Below, piece by piece: positions 34,248 to 43,064 of a stretch of DNA of 54,918 nucleotides (position 1 is the first letter of the stretch; each line of letters begins with the position of its first letter). The notes below the pieces were generated by a model that ran no database searches, was not told the DNA's origin, and worked only from the letters and a program-made list of their open reading frames with translations. Made by a program: the position numbers and the translations under genes. Source of the stretch: Cyanobacteria bacterium REEB67 (GTDB lineage Bacteria; Cyanobacteriota; Vampirovibrionia; Obscuribacterales; Obscuribacteraceae); contig JAGXAB010000043.1 in NCBI GenBank assembly GCA_018971775.1, forward strand, positions 1-54,918, in the 5' to 3' direction.

Positions 34248-34547
34248 ATGTTTACAGACAAAACTTTAGTCTGTGGTGATTGTGGTGGATCGTTCGTTTT
34301 TTCAGAGGGTGAGCAGGAGTTTTATTACGAGAAAGGCCTGAAAAATTCACCATTGCGCTGTCCCAACTGTCGAGTGCTCAATCGCACCCGGCTGTCCGGG
34401 AAAAAAATCAGCACTACCAGTGAGGTCAATTGCGCTAATTGCGGACAAGTGACGCGCGTACCGTTTCAGCCTTCCGGCTACAAGCCCGTCTACTGTGCGA
34501 CCTGCTTCGTGCGAGCCAAGCAAGGCTTTGTCCACGTCCAGTATTAG
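34248..34547 (+). CDS. Double zinc-ribbon protein, 99 aa
   Basis: Two Cys4 units are visible: Cys9/Cys12/Cys38/Cys41 in a known zinc-ribbon style (DKTLVCGDCGGSFVFSEGEQ, LRCPNCR) and Cys62/Cys65/Cys83/Cys86 (NCANCGQVTR, YCATCF). Similar small proteins are widespread in cyanobacteria, chloroflexi and related phyla and have no assigned role; nucleic-acid or protein binding is likely. The ATG at 34248 follows a weak GGA. The stop overlaps the stop of the convergent gene by 4 bp. Confidence 0.85.
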   Translation: MFTDKTLVCGDCGGSFVFSEGEQEFYYEKGLKNSPLRCPNCRVLNRTRLSGKKISTTSEVNCANCGQVTRVPFQPSGYKPVYCATCFVRAKQGFVHVQY

Positions 34548-35536
34548 TCGACGAGTAGTCTCGCCGTTTCGAAAGCCTCGGCAAATTTTTCATTGCGCAC
34601 ATCGAAATTGCCGTTCTCCAGAAAGACGCCTATTGCTTCTCCAAGAGGCAATTTCTCTTTCATATTCGGGGCGTACATGATGACGATATTGTCCGGTGCG
34701 GGAGTGAGCAGATAACTGCGCACCAGCGCCCCCGGCGAGATGCGTTGCAGGGCATCGGCCTGCTCTATGTCGGCATTGCTGAAGTGTCCGGCATCAGTAT
34801 CGGCGCTTTCCTTGTGGACGTGGATCAGTGCTTCTATGGCATAGCCGCTCACTTGCAAATCATTGAGGCCTTCGCTGGTCTGCCGCTCGTAGGCGAAAGT
34901 CTCGACTGTGGACGGCTCGAAATAGCGGCTGGAAGAAAAACGACTGTCGTCCTTCAAGCCGACGGCGATTTGAAATTCGCCTTTACCCCTGCGGCTGTCG
35001 TGCAGTACGGCGCGCAAATGATCGACCACGGCGGCAGCGACGCTTTTGACTTCTTTTACGGGCCCAAAATTTTCGAACTGGCCGAGTTTATCTTTGATCT
35101 GTTGAGCGGCGCGATCGATTGCTTCATTGAGCAAACGGTCGTGTTCGCTCAGTGAAGGGAGCGGGCTCGCTTCGCCGGCCTGAGCGGCCATGTCCTCGAT
35201 TGTCGCCGCTGTATGATTCAGTTGCTGTGCTTGCTTGGCCTCGAGCTCGGGCTGCAAAATAGGCGTCACGTCTTCTTTGAGCTGGGCGATCAGCTGGTCG
35301 CGCTGGGGACCGGCCGGTACAAATTTCTCGAGATTCTGGCGCATCTCCAGGGCCGAGCGTGCCACTTCGTTATCGGGGGCCAGAGCCTTCAAGCTCTGCG
35401 TGTCCAGGGACATCGGCCGGTTCTTCCGGGGCGTCTGTTTTTCATCGCCATTGTTCTGGGCCGTGGCGGCGGGAGCGGGCTGGCCACCTTCCTGCGTATC
35501 AGGGTTGTCACCTGTTGATTGCTTGTCGTGAACCAT
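34544..35536 (-). CDS. Hypothetical protein with JAMM-like HxH/SxxD pattern
   Basis: A 330-residue soluble protein; the ATG at 35536 has AAGGA upstream. Residues 1-45 are low complexity and 46-180 are helical. The C-terminal 150 residues look folded, with GYAIEALIHVH (His239, His241) then GHFSNADIEQA (Ser253, Asp256), and YLLTPAPDNIVIMY. H-x-H followed by S-x-x-D is the metal-site pattern of JAMM/MPN+ isopeptidases and of some JAB-like toxin domains, but the gap here is longer (11 instead of about 7 residues) and the upstream Glu is uncertain. The family is otherwise unknown to me. The leader holds a duplicated TAGGCCTCTCG (about 35552-35574). Confidence 0.6.
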   Translation of the reverse strand: MVHDKQSTGDNPDTQEGGQPAPAATAQNNGDEKQTPRKNRPMSLDTQSLKALAPDNEVARSALEMRQNLEKFVPAGPQRDQLIAQLKEDVTPILQPELEAKQAQQLNHTAATIEDMAAQAGEASPLPSLSEHDRLLNEAIDRAAQQIKDKLGQFENFGPVKEVKSVAAAVVDHLRAVLHDSRRGKGEFQIAVGLKDDSRFSSSRYFEPSTVETFAYERQTSEGLNDLQVSGYAIEALIHVHKESADTDAGHFSNADIEQADALQRISPGALVRSYLLTPAPDNIVIMYAPNMKEKLPLGEAIGVFLENGNFDVRNEKFAEAFETARLLVD

Positions 35537-35656
35537 TGCTCGAAATCCTTATAGGCCTCTCGATAGGCCTCTCGGGGCTGACCTCTGTCATTATGGCAGC
35601 GTCCGGCGGTTATACTGAAGCAGTTAATGAATCGTACACAGAAGCACACATAGTGC

Positions 35657-35685
35657 TTGCCAAGGGTCTATGCGGGTGTTAATCT
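35657..35685 (+). promoter_or_regulatory. Candidate promoter of the histidine operon
   Basis: TTGCCA (35657-35662) and TAATCT (35680-35685) are separated by 17 bp, about 85 bp before the hisG ATG. No attenuator with a His-codon leader peptide is evident in the leader. Confidence 0.45.
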
Positions 35686-35771
35686 CACGCTCTCGGCCAT
35701 TGCCGACATTTACCAGTCTTTACGAGCACTCAAATTTTTAGCAAGTCAGAAGAAAGCAGAGGATATCTGAA

Positions 35772-36719
35772 ATGGGCAAGCATACTGAAGAGATGAATCT
35801 ATCTGCGGCCCAGGATGCCGAATACGGGTTTGTCGACCCTTTTACTTTGCGCATGACCATTCCCAAAGGGCGCATTCAAGAAAAAGTCGTCGCTTTGCTC
35901 GGTCAGATTGGTCTTTCTTTTCTGGCTGATGGCCGCAGTTATCGTCCGCTTTGTTCGGATCCGACCGTGACGACTAAACTGCTCAAATCTCAAAATATAC
36001 CTTCTCTCGTTGCTCTCGGCCGCCACGACTGCGGCTTCAGTGGCCATGACTGGATAGTCGAGCAGAGTGCCGATGTTGTCGAATTGCTCGATCTGAAATT
36101 CGATCCGGTGCGCATCGTCGCCGCTATGCCGGAAGAGCTGATGGCCGAAGGAGATTTTCGCCACACCAATTATGGTCGACCTTTGATCGTTGCCTCCGAA
36201 TACAAAAATCTGGCCAATCTTTTCATCAAACGCAATAAGCTCGACGCCATCTTCGTCCAGACCTTCGGCGCCACCGAAGCGCTGCCTCCGGAAGATGCCG
36301 ACATCATCATTGACAATACCAGCAGCGGTACCACTCTCAAGCATAATCGCCTGGCCATAATCGACGAAGTGATGCAGTCCACGACCAGATTTGTCTGCAA
36401 TAAGGCCGCTCTCGAAGACAAGCGCAAGGGCAAGATGCTCGAAGAAATGACCATGCTGATGCGCGCTGCCCTCGATGCAAAGTCAAGAGTCATGCTCGAG
36501 ATGAACGTCTCCAAAGCGGATTTTCCCAATCTCGTCGCCAATTTGCCCTGCATGAAATCACCGACCATCTCCGAGCTTTATGGCGGCAACGGCTATGCCG
36601 TAAAAATCGCCGTGCCCAGTCGCGATGTGCGCGAGCTGATACCGCGCCTGGTATCAATGGGCGCCCACGACATCCTCGAATACAAAGTCGATAAAATCGT
36701 TTCCGGCGTTGAAAAATAA
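35772..36719 (+). CDS. hisG: ATP phosphoribosyltransferase, long form
   Basis: A 315-residue enzyme for the first step of histidine synthesis (ATP + PRPP to phosphoribosyl-ATP). The catalytic part has FTLRMTIPKGRIQEKV near the N-terminus and the PRPP loop DIIIDNTSSGTTLKHN. A C-terminal ACT-like regulatory domain (from about 245: RVMLEMNVSKADFPNLV to HDILEYKVDKIV) marks the long HisG form, which is feedback-inhibited by histidine and needs no HisZ. First gene of the operon, AGAGGA upstream, 17 bp before hisC. The N-terminus is extended by about 25 residues before LRMTIPKG. Confidence 0.96.
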   Translation: MGKHTEEMNLSAAQDAEYGFVDPFTLRMTIPKGRIQEKVVALLGQIGLSFLADGRSYRPLCSDPTVTTKLLKSQNIPSLVALGRHDCGFSGHDWIVEQSADVVELLDLKFDPVRIVAAMPEELMAEGDFRHTNYGRPLIVASEYKNLANLFIKRNKLDAIFVQTFGATEALPPEDADIIIDNTSSGTTLKHNRLAIIDEVMQSTTRFVCNKAALEDKRKGKMLEEMTMLMRAALDAKSRVMLEMNVSKADFPNLVANLPCMKSPTISELYGGNGYAVKIAVPSRDVRELIPRLVSMGAHDILEYKVDKIVSGVEK

Positions 36720-36736
36720 TTCGAGAAAAGTCTGCC

Positions 36737-38470
36737 ATGCCGATCCTGCCTAAAAAAACCGTCCAAGCCGAGGAGGCCTACAAAGGTCCGATCGAGGGTC
36801 GCCTCGATTACATCCGCCTGGACTTTGGAGAAAATACCGCCGATTTTCCGCAGCTCTATCCTGATGGCCTGCCGCCGCAATCGGTGAGTGCCTATCCTGA
36901 ATATGGCCGTCTCCTTGATCGTCTTGCTGCGATTTATGGCATTTCCGCTGAAAACATTTTGCTCACCAATGGCTCGGATGAAGGGCTGTTCGTTGTCGCT
37001 CATACATTCATCGAGCCCGGTGTCGATAGGGCGGTAGTCTCAAAACCGTGCTTCGTCGTCCAGCCGCAAAGTTTGCGTCTGGCTGGAGCTGAGCTGATCG
37101 AAGTGCCGGTAATCTTCGATACGCTCGCCTTCGATCTGGCCGGTATCGAAGCGGCTCTGGCCGACGGGGTCAAAGTAGCCATGTTTGCCACACCGGAAAA
37201 TCCTACCGGTGCCACGATCGAATCGGCCACGGTCCTCGACTGGTGCAAGCGCTTCCCCGATACCCTTTTCGTGCTCGACGAGGCCTATGTCGAATTTGCT
37301 CCCAAAGAAAGAAACGAGCGCGATCTCTTATTGAAAGCCGCCTGCCGGCTTGACAATTTGCTTGTCCTGCGCACCTTTTCCAAAGCCTGGGCGATGGCCG
37401 GTCTGAGACTTGGTATCGTCGTCGGCAAGCCGCAGATGCTGGACTGGTTGCGCCGCGTGCGCTCGCCATTTAGCGTCAATGCCGCGGCTGTCTGGACGGC
37501 CCTCAATATGCTCGAGCATTATCAGTCGGTGATGGCCAATGCCGCGGCTGTCTACGAGCGCAAAAACGCTCTCGTGGCGGAGTTGCGCAAGCGCAACTAT
37601 CTGGTCAATGACGGCCAATCCAATTGTCTTTTGCTTTCGCTCGGTTGCAATGCCAGGGGCGCCAGCGACTATTTCCAAACAAATGGCGTGCTGGTCCGCA
37701 ATCGCAGCGCCAGTATCGCCCCGAGTCCCGATAGCGGACCGCTCTGGGGCAAGGTGCGGATCTCGGCCGGTACGCAAAAGGAAAACGACAGATTTCTTGA
37801 ATTGCTCGATTCCTTCAACCGCAACTATGCCGTCATGTTCGATCTCGACGGTACTCTCGTCGATACGACGGCGAGCTTCGATGCCACCATCGATATCATG
37901 GTCAGACGTTATGCCGGCTCGCCTCTTGTGCCCGGGGAACTGAACAATCTGCGTGCCGAAGGCGGATACAACGACGATTGGGTGGCTACCCATGAGCTTT
38001 TGCGTCGGCGCGGCGTCGCTGTCGACTTGAAGATTATTGCCGCCGAAGCCACCGAACAATATCTCAAACTGGCCGTCGATCACGAGTCGGCCTATTTCGA
38101 CGCCGATTTGCTGCCGCGCACCCGCGAAAGGCATCCTCTTTTTATCGTCACCGGTCGCACCCGTCCTGAATACGATCCGATCTGGGGTAGTCGTCTCGAT
38201 CCGCTTTTTGAGCGAGTCTACTGTCTTTTTGATGTACCGGGCGGCAAGCCCAAGCCGGCCCCCGACTACTTGCTCAAAGTAAAAGAAGACTATAAAGTCA
38301 GCGATGGCGTCTATGTCGGCAATTCGGTCGACGATATGCGGGCCGCCAGGCAAGCCGGTCTGGCCGCCATCGCCGTCACTACTACCCTATCCGAAGAAGC
38401 ACTGCTTGATGCTGGTGCACAGATGATCCTCTCGAGTGTTAACGAACTGAAAAAGGTGTTATGCATATGA
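36737..38470 (+). CDS. hisC: HisC-HAD fusion: histidinol-phosphate aminotransferase plus HAD phosphatase
   Basis: A 577-residue two-domain protein. Residues 1-355 are a class I/II aminotransferase of the HisC type, with PENPTGATI, FVLDEAYVEF and the PLP Lys216 in TFSKAWAMAGLRLG. From about 365 follows a complete HAD phosphatase: motif I DLDGT with Asp369/Asp371, motif II FIVTGRT, motif III Lys in GGKPKPAPDY, motif IV VGNSVDDMRAA. The hisB gene downstream lacks a phosphatase domain and no hisN or hisJ is present. The HAD half therefore probably removes phosphate from histidinol phosphate, the step right after HisC. It overlaps hisB by 4 bp. The fusion is uncommon. Confidence 0.92.
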   Translation: MPILPKKTVQAEEAYKGPIEGRLDYIRLDFGENTADFPQLYPDGLPPQSVSAYPEYGRLLDRLAAIYGISAENILLTNGSDEGLFVVAHTFIEPGVDRAVVSKPCFVVQPQSLRLAGAELIEVPVIFDTLAFDLAGIEAALADGVKVAMFATPENPTGATIESATVLDWCKRFPDTLFVLDEAYVEFAPKERNERDLLLKAACRLDNLLVLRTFSKAWAMAGLRLGIVVGKPQMLDWLRRVRSPFSVNAAAVWTALNMLEHYQSVMANAAAVYERKNALVAELRKRNYLVNDGQSNCLLLSLGCNARGASDYFQTNGVLVRNRSASIAPSPDSGPLWGKVRISAGTQKENDRFLELLDSFNRNYAVMFDLDGTLVDTTASFDATIDIMVRRYAGSPLVPGELNNLRAEGGYNDDWVATHELLRRRGVAVDLKIIAAEATEQYLKLAVDHESAYFDADLLPRTRERHPLFIVTGRTRPEYDPIWGSRLDPLFERVYCLFDVPGGKPKPAPDYLLKVKEDYKVSDGVYVGNSVDDMRAARQAGLAAIAVTTTLSEEALLDAGAQMILSSVNELKKVLCI

Positions 38471-39087
38471 AGACCGAAATCGCAGGCTCACCCGTAAACC
38501 GCATTGCCAGCACCGAGCGCAAGACCAAAGAGACAGCGATCTTCGTCGAAGTACGCCTCGATCAGGCCGGTCAATCTAAAATCGTCACTGATGTGCCTTT
38601 CTTTTCCCATATGCTCGAGGCGCTCGCCGCACACTCCCGTATGTCTTTCATCATCGAAGCGCACGGCGATATCGAAGTCGATCCCCATCATCTGATCGAA
38701 GACACCGGCATCGTGCTCGGCGAGACTATTTTCAAGGCTCTGGGCGGACTGTCCGGCATTCAGCGCGTCGGTTGTTTCAGCTATCCGATGGACGGTACCC
38801 TGGTCACCGCCGCCATCGACCTGTGCGGTCGTCGCAACCTGACCTGGAATGTCAAATTTGGCCATTTCACGATCGGCAATCTCGATCCCAATCTATTCCG
38901 CGAATTTTTCAAAGGTTTCGTCGATGGGCTAAAAGCCACCCTGCACTGTCATGAAATATGCAGCGATAACGATCACCATTTGATCGAAGCTACCTTCAAA
39001 GCTCTGGCCAAATCGCTTAGGCAGGCGGTTGAGCCGCTAGGGAGCAACGAGTATCTGAGCACCAAGGGAATGCTCGACGAGAGTTAG
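38467..39087 (+). CDS. hisB: Imidazoleglycerol-phosphate dehydratase
   Basis: The start is taken as ATG 38467, which makes an ATGA overlap with hisC-HAD and a 10-base spacing from AAGG; ATG 38461 would add two residues. The 206-residue enzyme dehydrates imidazoleglycerol phosphate to imidazole-acetol phosphate. Both metal motifs are present: DPHHLIEDTGIVLGE and SDNDHHLIEATFKAL, plus FFSHMLEALAAHS. It is the monofunctional dehydratase only, without the HAD domain found in enterobacterial HisB. Confidence 0.96.
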   Translation: MKTEIAGSPVNRIASTERKTKETAIFVEVRLDQAGQSKIVTDVPFFSHMLEALAAHSRMSFIIEAHGDIEVDPHHLIEDTGIVLGETIFKALGGLSGIQRVGCFSYPMDGTLVTAAIDLCGRRNLTWNVKFGHFTIGNLDPNLFREFFKGFVDGLKATLHCHEICSDNDHHLIEATFKALAKSLRQAVEPLGSNEYLSTKGMLDES

Positions 39088-39096
39088 GGAGGGGCA

Positions 39097-39702
39097 ATGA
39101 CAATCGAGGTTGATCTGGTCACCTCCGCCGGTGGCAATATCGGCAGTGTCAGTCGCTGTCTGGACCGTCTTGGCGTGCCCTTCCATCTGACCGGCTCGCA
39201 CAATCCGCCAGCGGGCAAAAGGCCAATTGTCCTGCCTGGCGTCGGTGCCTTCGGTACTGTTATGCAGTCGCTCGGGGAAAATTGTCTTGCCGATGAATTG
39301 CGCCGGTTGATCAAAATTGGCACGCCTTTTCTCGGTGTCTGCGTCGGTATGCAGGTACTCTTCGACGAGAGTGAAGAGGCCCCTGGTGTGCCGGGCTTAG
39401 GTATAATTCCCGGACGCGTTTGCAAATATGTCGGGGCGAAAGTGCCACAGATCGGCTGGAATAAAATCATCCCCGGTAAGGATTACCTGCCCGAAAAGTG
39501 GCCGGAAGGTTTTGTTTATTTCGTCAACAGCTATTATCCAAAACCGGCATCCGATGCCGTTACGCTCTACAGCGCCGATTACTATGGGCATTTTTGCGCG
39601 GCTGTAAAACAGGATAATGTCACGGCCTTCCAGTTTCATCCAGAGAAAAGCGGCGACTTTGGCCAGGGTTTGATCAGTAAGTGGGTGGCCGATGTCAGCT
39701 AG
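39097..39702 (+). CDS. hisH: Imidazole glycerol phosphate synthase, glutaminase subunit
   Basis: A 201-residue class I glutamine amidotransferase that supplies ammonia to HisF. Cys82 (LGVCVGMQVLFDES) is the nucleophile, and His/Glu of the triad lie in FQFHPEKSG near the end; LPGVGAFG is the family motif. The N-terminal strand reads VDLVTSAGGNIGSV where most HisH have D-Y-G-x-G-N, a mild deviation. GGGAGGGG precedes the ATG. It overlaps hisF by 11 bp. Confidence 0.95.
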   Translation: MTIEVDLVTSAGGNIGSVSRCLDRLGVPFHLTGSHNPPAGKRPIVLPGVGAFGTVMQSLGENCLADELRRLIKIGTPFLGVCVGMQVLFDESEEAPGVPGLGIIPGRVCKYVGAKVPQIGWNKIIPGKDYLPEKWPEGFVYFVNSYYPKPASDAVTLYSADYYGHFCAAVKQDNVTAFQFHPEKSGDFGQGLISKWVADVS

Positions 39703-40486
39703 TATCTCAAACGTGCATCTGACCAGCGGATTGTGCAAACGGATCATCCCCTGCCTGGATGTGGCCGGTGGTCGCACCGTCAAAGGCACCAAATTTCAAA
39801 ATCTGCGCGATGTCGGCGATCCCGTCGAGCTCGGCATCGAATATCAAAGACAGGGTGCCGATGAGCTGATGTTTCTCGACATCTCGGCGACGAAGGAAGA
39901 GCGGCGCACGGTCTTCGATCTGGTCAACAATGTCGCCGCCCATCTTTCTATACCCTTTACGGTCGGCGGTGGCATCAACAGCCTCGATGATGTGCGCAAG
40001 CTGCTCGACAGCGGTGCCGACAAAGTCTCGATCAATTCGGCGGCGGTGCGTCGCCCCGAGCTCATTTCCGAAATCGCTACAGCTTGCGGATCGCAGTGTT
40101 GTGTTGTCGCTATTGATGCAAAGAAATGCGGCGAGAATAAATGGGAAGTAATCGTGCGCGGCGGCACAGTCGCCACCAGTATCGACGCTTTTGAATGGGG
40201 CAGGCGTTGCTATGAGCTCGGTGCCGGCGAAATACTGCTCACCTCTTTTGATGCCGACGGTACTCAGGAAGGTTTTGATTTGCCCATGGTACGCGCCTTT
40301 GCCGAGGCCCTGCCGATAGCGGTAATCGCTTCAGGCGGGGCGCGCAATCCCCAGAGCTTCGTCGATGTCTTCGAGCAGGCCAGCGCTGACGCCGCTCTGG
40401 CTGCCAGCATCTTCCACGACAATTTATTCACCATCGCCGACGTCAAAAACACACTCAGCAAAGCGGGGATCCAGGTCAGGATATGA
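39692..40486 (+). CDS. hisF: Imidazole glycerol phosphate synthase, cyclase subunit
   Basis: A 264-residue TIM barrel that joins PRFAR with ammonia from HisH to give imidazole glycerol phosphate and AICAR. Conserved parts include RIIPCLDVAGGRTVKGTKF (catalytic Asp), FTVGGGINS, ADKVSINSAAV, LLTSFDADGTQEGFD (second Asp) and VIASGGARN. It begins inside hisH and its stop overlaps the start of the hisA fusion (ATGA). There are about 13 extra residues before the barrel. Confidence 0.97.
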   Translation: MSASISNVHLTSGLCKRIIPCLDVAGGRTVKGTKFQNLRDVGDPVELGIEYQRQGADELMFLDISATKEERRTVFDLVNNVAAHLSIPFTVGGGINSLDDVRKLLDSGADKVSINSAAVRRPELISEIATACGSQCCVVAIDAKKCGENKWEVIVRGGTVATSIDAFEWGRRCYELGAGEILLTSFDADGTQEGFDLPMVRAFAEALPIAVIASGGARNPQSFVDVFEQASADAALAASIFHDNLFTIADVKNTLSKAGIQVRI

Positions 40487-41718
40487 TAGTACCGAGCATC
40501 GACATCATGGACGGCAAAGCCGTTCAGCTCAAGCAAGGCAAAGAATTTGTGCTCGAGAGCAAAAAAACTCCCCTCGAGCTGGCGCGCGAATTTAACCGTT
40601 ATGGTGAAGTGGCCGTTATCGATCTCGACGCCGCCATGGGTAAGGGCAGTAATTTCGAATTGATCGAGGCGATCTGCCGTGTCGCCGATGTGCGTGTCGG
40701 TGGAGGCATTCGCGATAAAAAAATGGGTATCGAGCTGCTCAAGGCCGGCGCAAAAAGACTGATCATCGGCACCCGCGCCACTCCGGAATTTCTCGCTGAT
40801 TTCCCCAGAGAACAAGTGATGGTCGCCCTCGATCACCGCGGCGAAGTCGTCGTCGATCAGGGCTGGGCAAACAGCACCGGCGAGACTATCTGGGATCGCG
40901 CCGAAAGGCTGGCTCCTTATTGCAGCGGTTTCCTCACCACCTTTGTCGAAGGCGAGGGCTGTCTCGAGGGCATGAACATCGAGGCTGTAAAAAATCTACG
41001 CGCCAGGCTGCCCGGGCAGCTCACCGTTGCTGGTGGCATCAAAGAGACTTCCGAAGTAGCGCAGATATCGGCTCTCGGCATCGATGTGCAAGTCGGGATG
41101 GCCCTTTACAAAGGGCTGGTCGACCCGGTCGAGGCAGTCGTGCAGAGTGTGAAATTTGACGCCAACGGACTGGCCCCGACAATTGTGCAGGACCCGCATG
41201 GTCAGGTTTTGATGATGGCTTTCAGCAATGCCGAGTCCCTGAGCCTGGCTCTCAAGACCGGTCGGGGAGTCTATTTCAGCAGATCTCGCCATGAAATCTG
41301 GCACAAGGGCGATACTTCCGGCAGCGTGCAGGAGCTTGTCTCCTGTCGTGTCGATTGCGACCGTGACTGTATCCTTTTTACAGTCAATCAAGTGAAAGCG
41401 GCCTGTCACAACGATACATACAGCTGCTTCGGTCAGGCGTCCTCCGACCGCCGCTTCACTCTCGGCGAGCTTTTTGAAATTATCAAGGATCGCAAGGCCG
41501 CGCCCAAACCGGAATCTTACACGGCCAAGTTATTCGCCAGTCGCCGCTTGCTGTTCAAGAAAATCATGGAAGAGGCTTTTGAAGTGGTTAGCTACGAGGA
41601 CCGCTCCAATTTGCGCTGGGAGATTGCCGACCTGATCTATTTCCTCAGCGTCCTGGCCGTGGATGAAGGTATAGACTGGCGCGAAATTGAAAGCGAACTG
41701 GCGGCGAGGCGCAGATAA
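40483..41718 (+). CDS. HisA-HisI-HisE trifunctional fusion
   Basis: A 411-residue protein carrying three enzymes in one frame. HisA (1 to about 222), the ProFAR isomerase barrel, has Asp7 (PSIDIMDGKAVQL), VRVGGGIRD, Asp117 (VALDHRGE) and TVAGGIKE; the usual DGT loop reads GEG. HisI (about 223-320), PR-AMP cyclohydrolase, has FSRSRHEIWHKGDTSG, DCDRD (291-295), Cys308 (AACHN) and Cys315 (SCFG). HisE (about 325-411), PR-ATP pyrophosphatase, has KKIMEEAFEVV and EIADLIYFL. HisI-HisE fusions are common; joining both to HisA is rare as far as I know. It catalyses steps 2-4. ATGA overlap with hisF and 5 bp to hisD. Confidence 0.93.
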   Translation: MIVPSIDIMDGKAVQLKQGKEFVLESKKTPLELAREFNRYGEVAVIDLDAAMGKGSNFELIEAICRVADVRVGGGIRDKKMGIELLKAGAKRLIIGTRATPEFLADFPREQVMVALDHRGEVVVDQGWANSTGETIWDRAERLAPYCSGFLTTFVEGEGCLEGMNIEAVKNLRARLPGQLTVAGGIKETSEVAQISALGIDVQVGMALYKGLVDPVEAVVQSVKFDANGLAPTIVQDPHGQVLMMAFSNAESLSLALKTGRGVYFSRSRHEIWHKGDTSGSVQELVSCRVDCDRDCILFTVNQVKAACHNDTYSCFGQASSDRRFTLGELFEIIKDRKAAPKPESYTAKLFASRRLLFKKIMEEAFEVVSYEDRSNLRWEIADLIYFLSVLAVDEGIDWREIESELAARRR

Positions 41719-41723
41719 AGACG

Positions 41724-43052
41724 ATGTCAGACGTGGAAATCAAACAGACCCGGGGCTCGATGCCGATTTATGCAGGCAGTGCCGCCGATCATTGGATCAA
41801 GACCAATCTCGGACGTAAAACCGTTACGCATGTGGCTGCCGATGGGCAATCGCGCGGCGAGAAAATAAGTGGCGCCGTCGCCGACATAATTGCCACCATC
41901 CAGAAGGATGGCGATAGCGGTCTGGCGGCTGTCGCCGCCAGGCTTGGCGACAAAGCGCCGCGGCTGGTCATCCTCGACCCCGAAACGCTCTGGACACTGG
42001 AAACTCGCATCCCGGCAGAGACCCGCGAGGTGCTTAGCGCCGCCGCCGACAATATAAAGAAGTTCGCTCAGGGCATCGTCGGTGCCGTAAGCGCGGTGCA
42101 GGTGGATTTCCCCGAATATGCCGCCGGTTTCGAATTGCGCCCGGTCAAGCGCGCCGCCTGCTATATACCCGGCGGTCGTTATCCTCTGCCTTCGACCGCT
42201 CTGATGACGGCGATGACGGCGCGCGTGGCGGGCGTGCTCAATGTCTGCATCCTTTCACCCAATCTCTGCGATGAAGTCCTTTACGCCGGTTCGCTGGCTG
42301 GTGTCAGTGAGTTTTACGAGCTAGGCGGCGCCCAGGCCGTAGCAGCCCTGGCACTCGGTACCGAGTCTATCGAGCCGGCCGATATGATTGTCGGTCCGGG
42401 CAATGCTTATGTCACCGAGGCTAAACGGCAGCTCTTCGGTCGAGTCGGCATCGACATGCTGGCCGGGCCAAGCGAAGTGGCGATTATCGCTGACGACGGC
42501 GCTAACGCAAAATGGATCGCCCTCGACCTGCTCGCTCAAGCTGAGCACGACCCTGACTCGCGTGTTTATCTGCTCACCGACTCGGCCAGCCTGGCGCAGC
42601 AAGTGGCCGCCGAATTGCCGGTGCTGGCCGCTGCTATCGGTCAGCTTCCCGATTACATCGCCCCTGTGCTCGAGGCCAGTGCCATTCTCGTCCTGCCCGA
42701 TCTGGGCGAGTGCGCCCGCGTCAGCGATTTGATCGCCCCCGAACATCTGGAATTGCAAGTGGCCTTCCCGGATCAGTTGAAAAAACTTGTCACCAGTTAC
42801 GGTGCTCTTTTTATGGGTTATGTGGCGACAGTGCCTTTTGGCGATTATATGGCCGGTCCCAATCACACCCTGCCCACCAATCGCTCGGCGCGCTTCGCCG
42901 GTGGCTTGAGTCCGCTTACCTTCATGCGCGGGCAGACCTGGCTCGATGTGCGCACTGGTGCCAGTGATTTGCCGGCAAAAACAGCTGCTTTTGCCGGTAT
43001 CGAAGGGCTGCTTGCGCACCGTGCCGCCGCCCAGGCCAGATTGGAAGAGTAA
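41724..43052 (+). CDS. hisD: Histidinol dehydrogenase
   Basis: A 442-residue NAD-dependent zinc enzyme that oxidises histidinol twice to histidine. Family signatures include the segment CYIPGGRYPLPSTALM, GAQAVAALALGTESI, IVGPGNAYVTEAKR, DMLAGPSEVAIIAD, the catalytic pair in APEHLELQV, and MAGPNHTLPTNRSARF. It is the last biosynthetic gene of the operon, 5 bp after the hisA fusion and 12 bp before the thioesterase gene. Full length. Confidence 0.97.
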   Translation: MSDVEIKQTRGSMPIYAGSAADHWIKTNLGRKTVTHVAADGQSRGEKISGAVADIIATIQKDGDSGLAAVAARLGDKAPRLVILDPETLWTLETRIPAETREVLSAAADNIKKFAQGIVGAVSAVQVDFPEYAAGFELRPVKRAACYIPGGRYPLPSTALMTAMTARVAGVLNVCILSPNLCDEVLYAGSLAGVSEFYELGGAQAVAALALGTESIEPADMIVGPGNAYVTEAKRQLFGRVGIDMLAGPSEVAIIADDGANAKWIALDLLAQAEHDPDSRVYLLTDSASLAQQVAAELPVLAAAIGQLPDYIAPVLEASAILVLPDLGECARVSDLIAPEHLELQVAFPDQLKKLVTSYGALFMGYVATVPFGDYMAGPNHTLPTNRSARFAGGLSPLTFMRGQTWLDVRTGASDLPAKTAAFAGIEGLLAHRAAAQARLEE

Positions 43053-43064
43053 GGAGACCAGAGA

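Noticed and set aside
37328..38353. 341-residue minus-strand frame
   Set aside because: Antisense shadow of the HisC-HAD gene.
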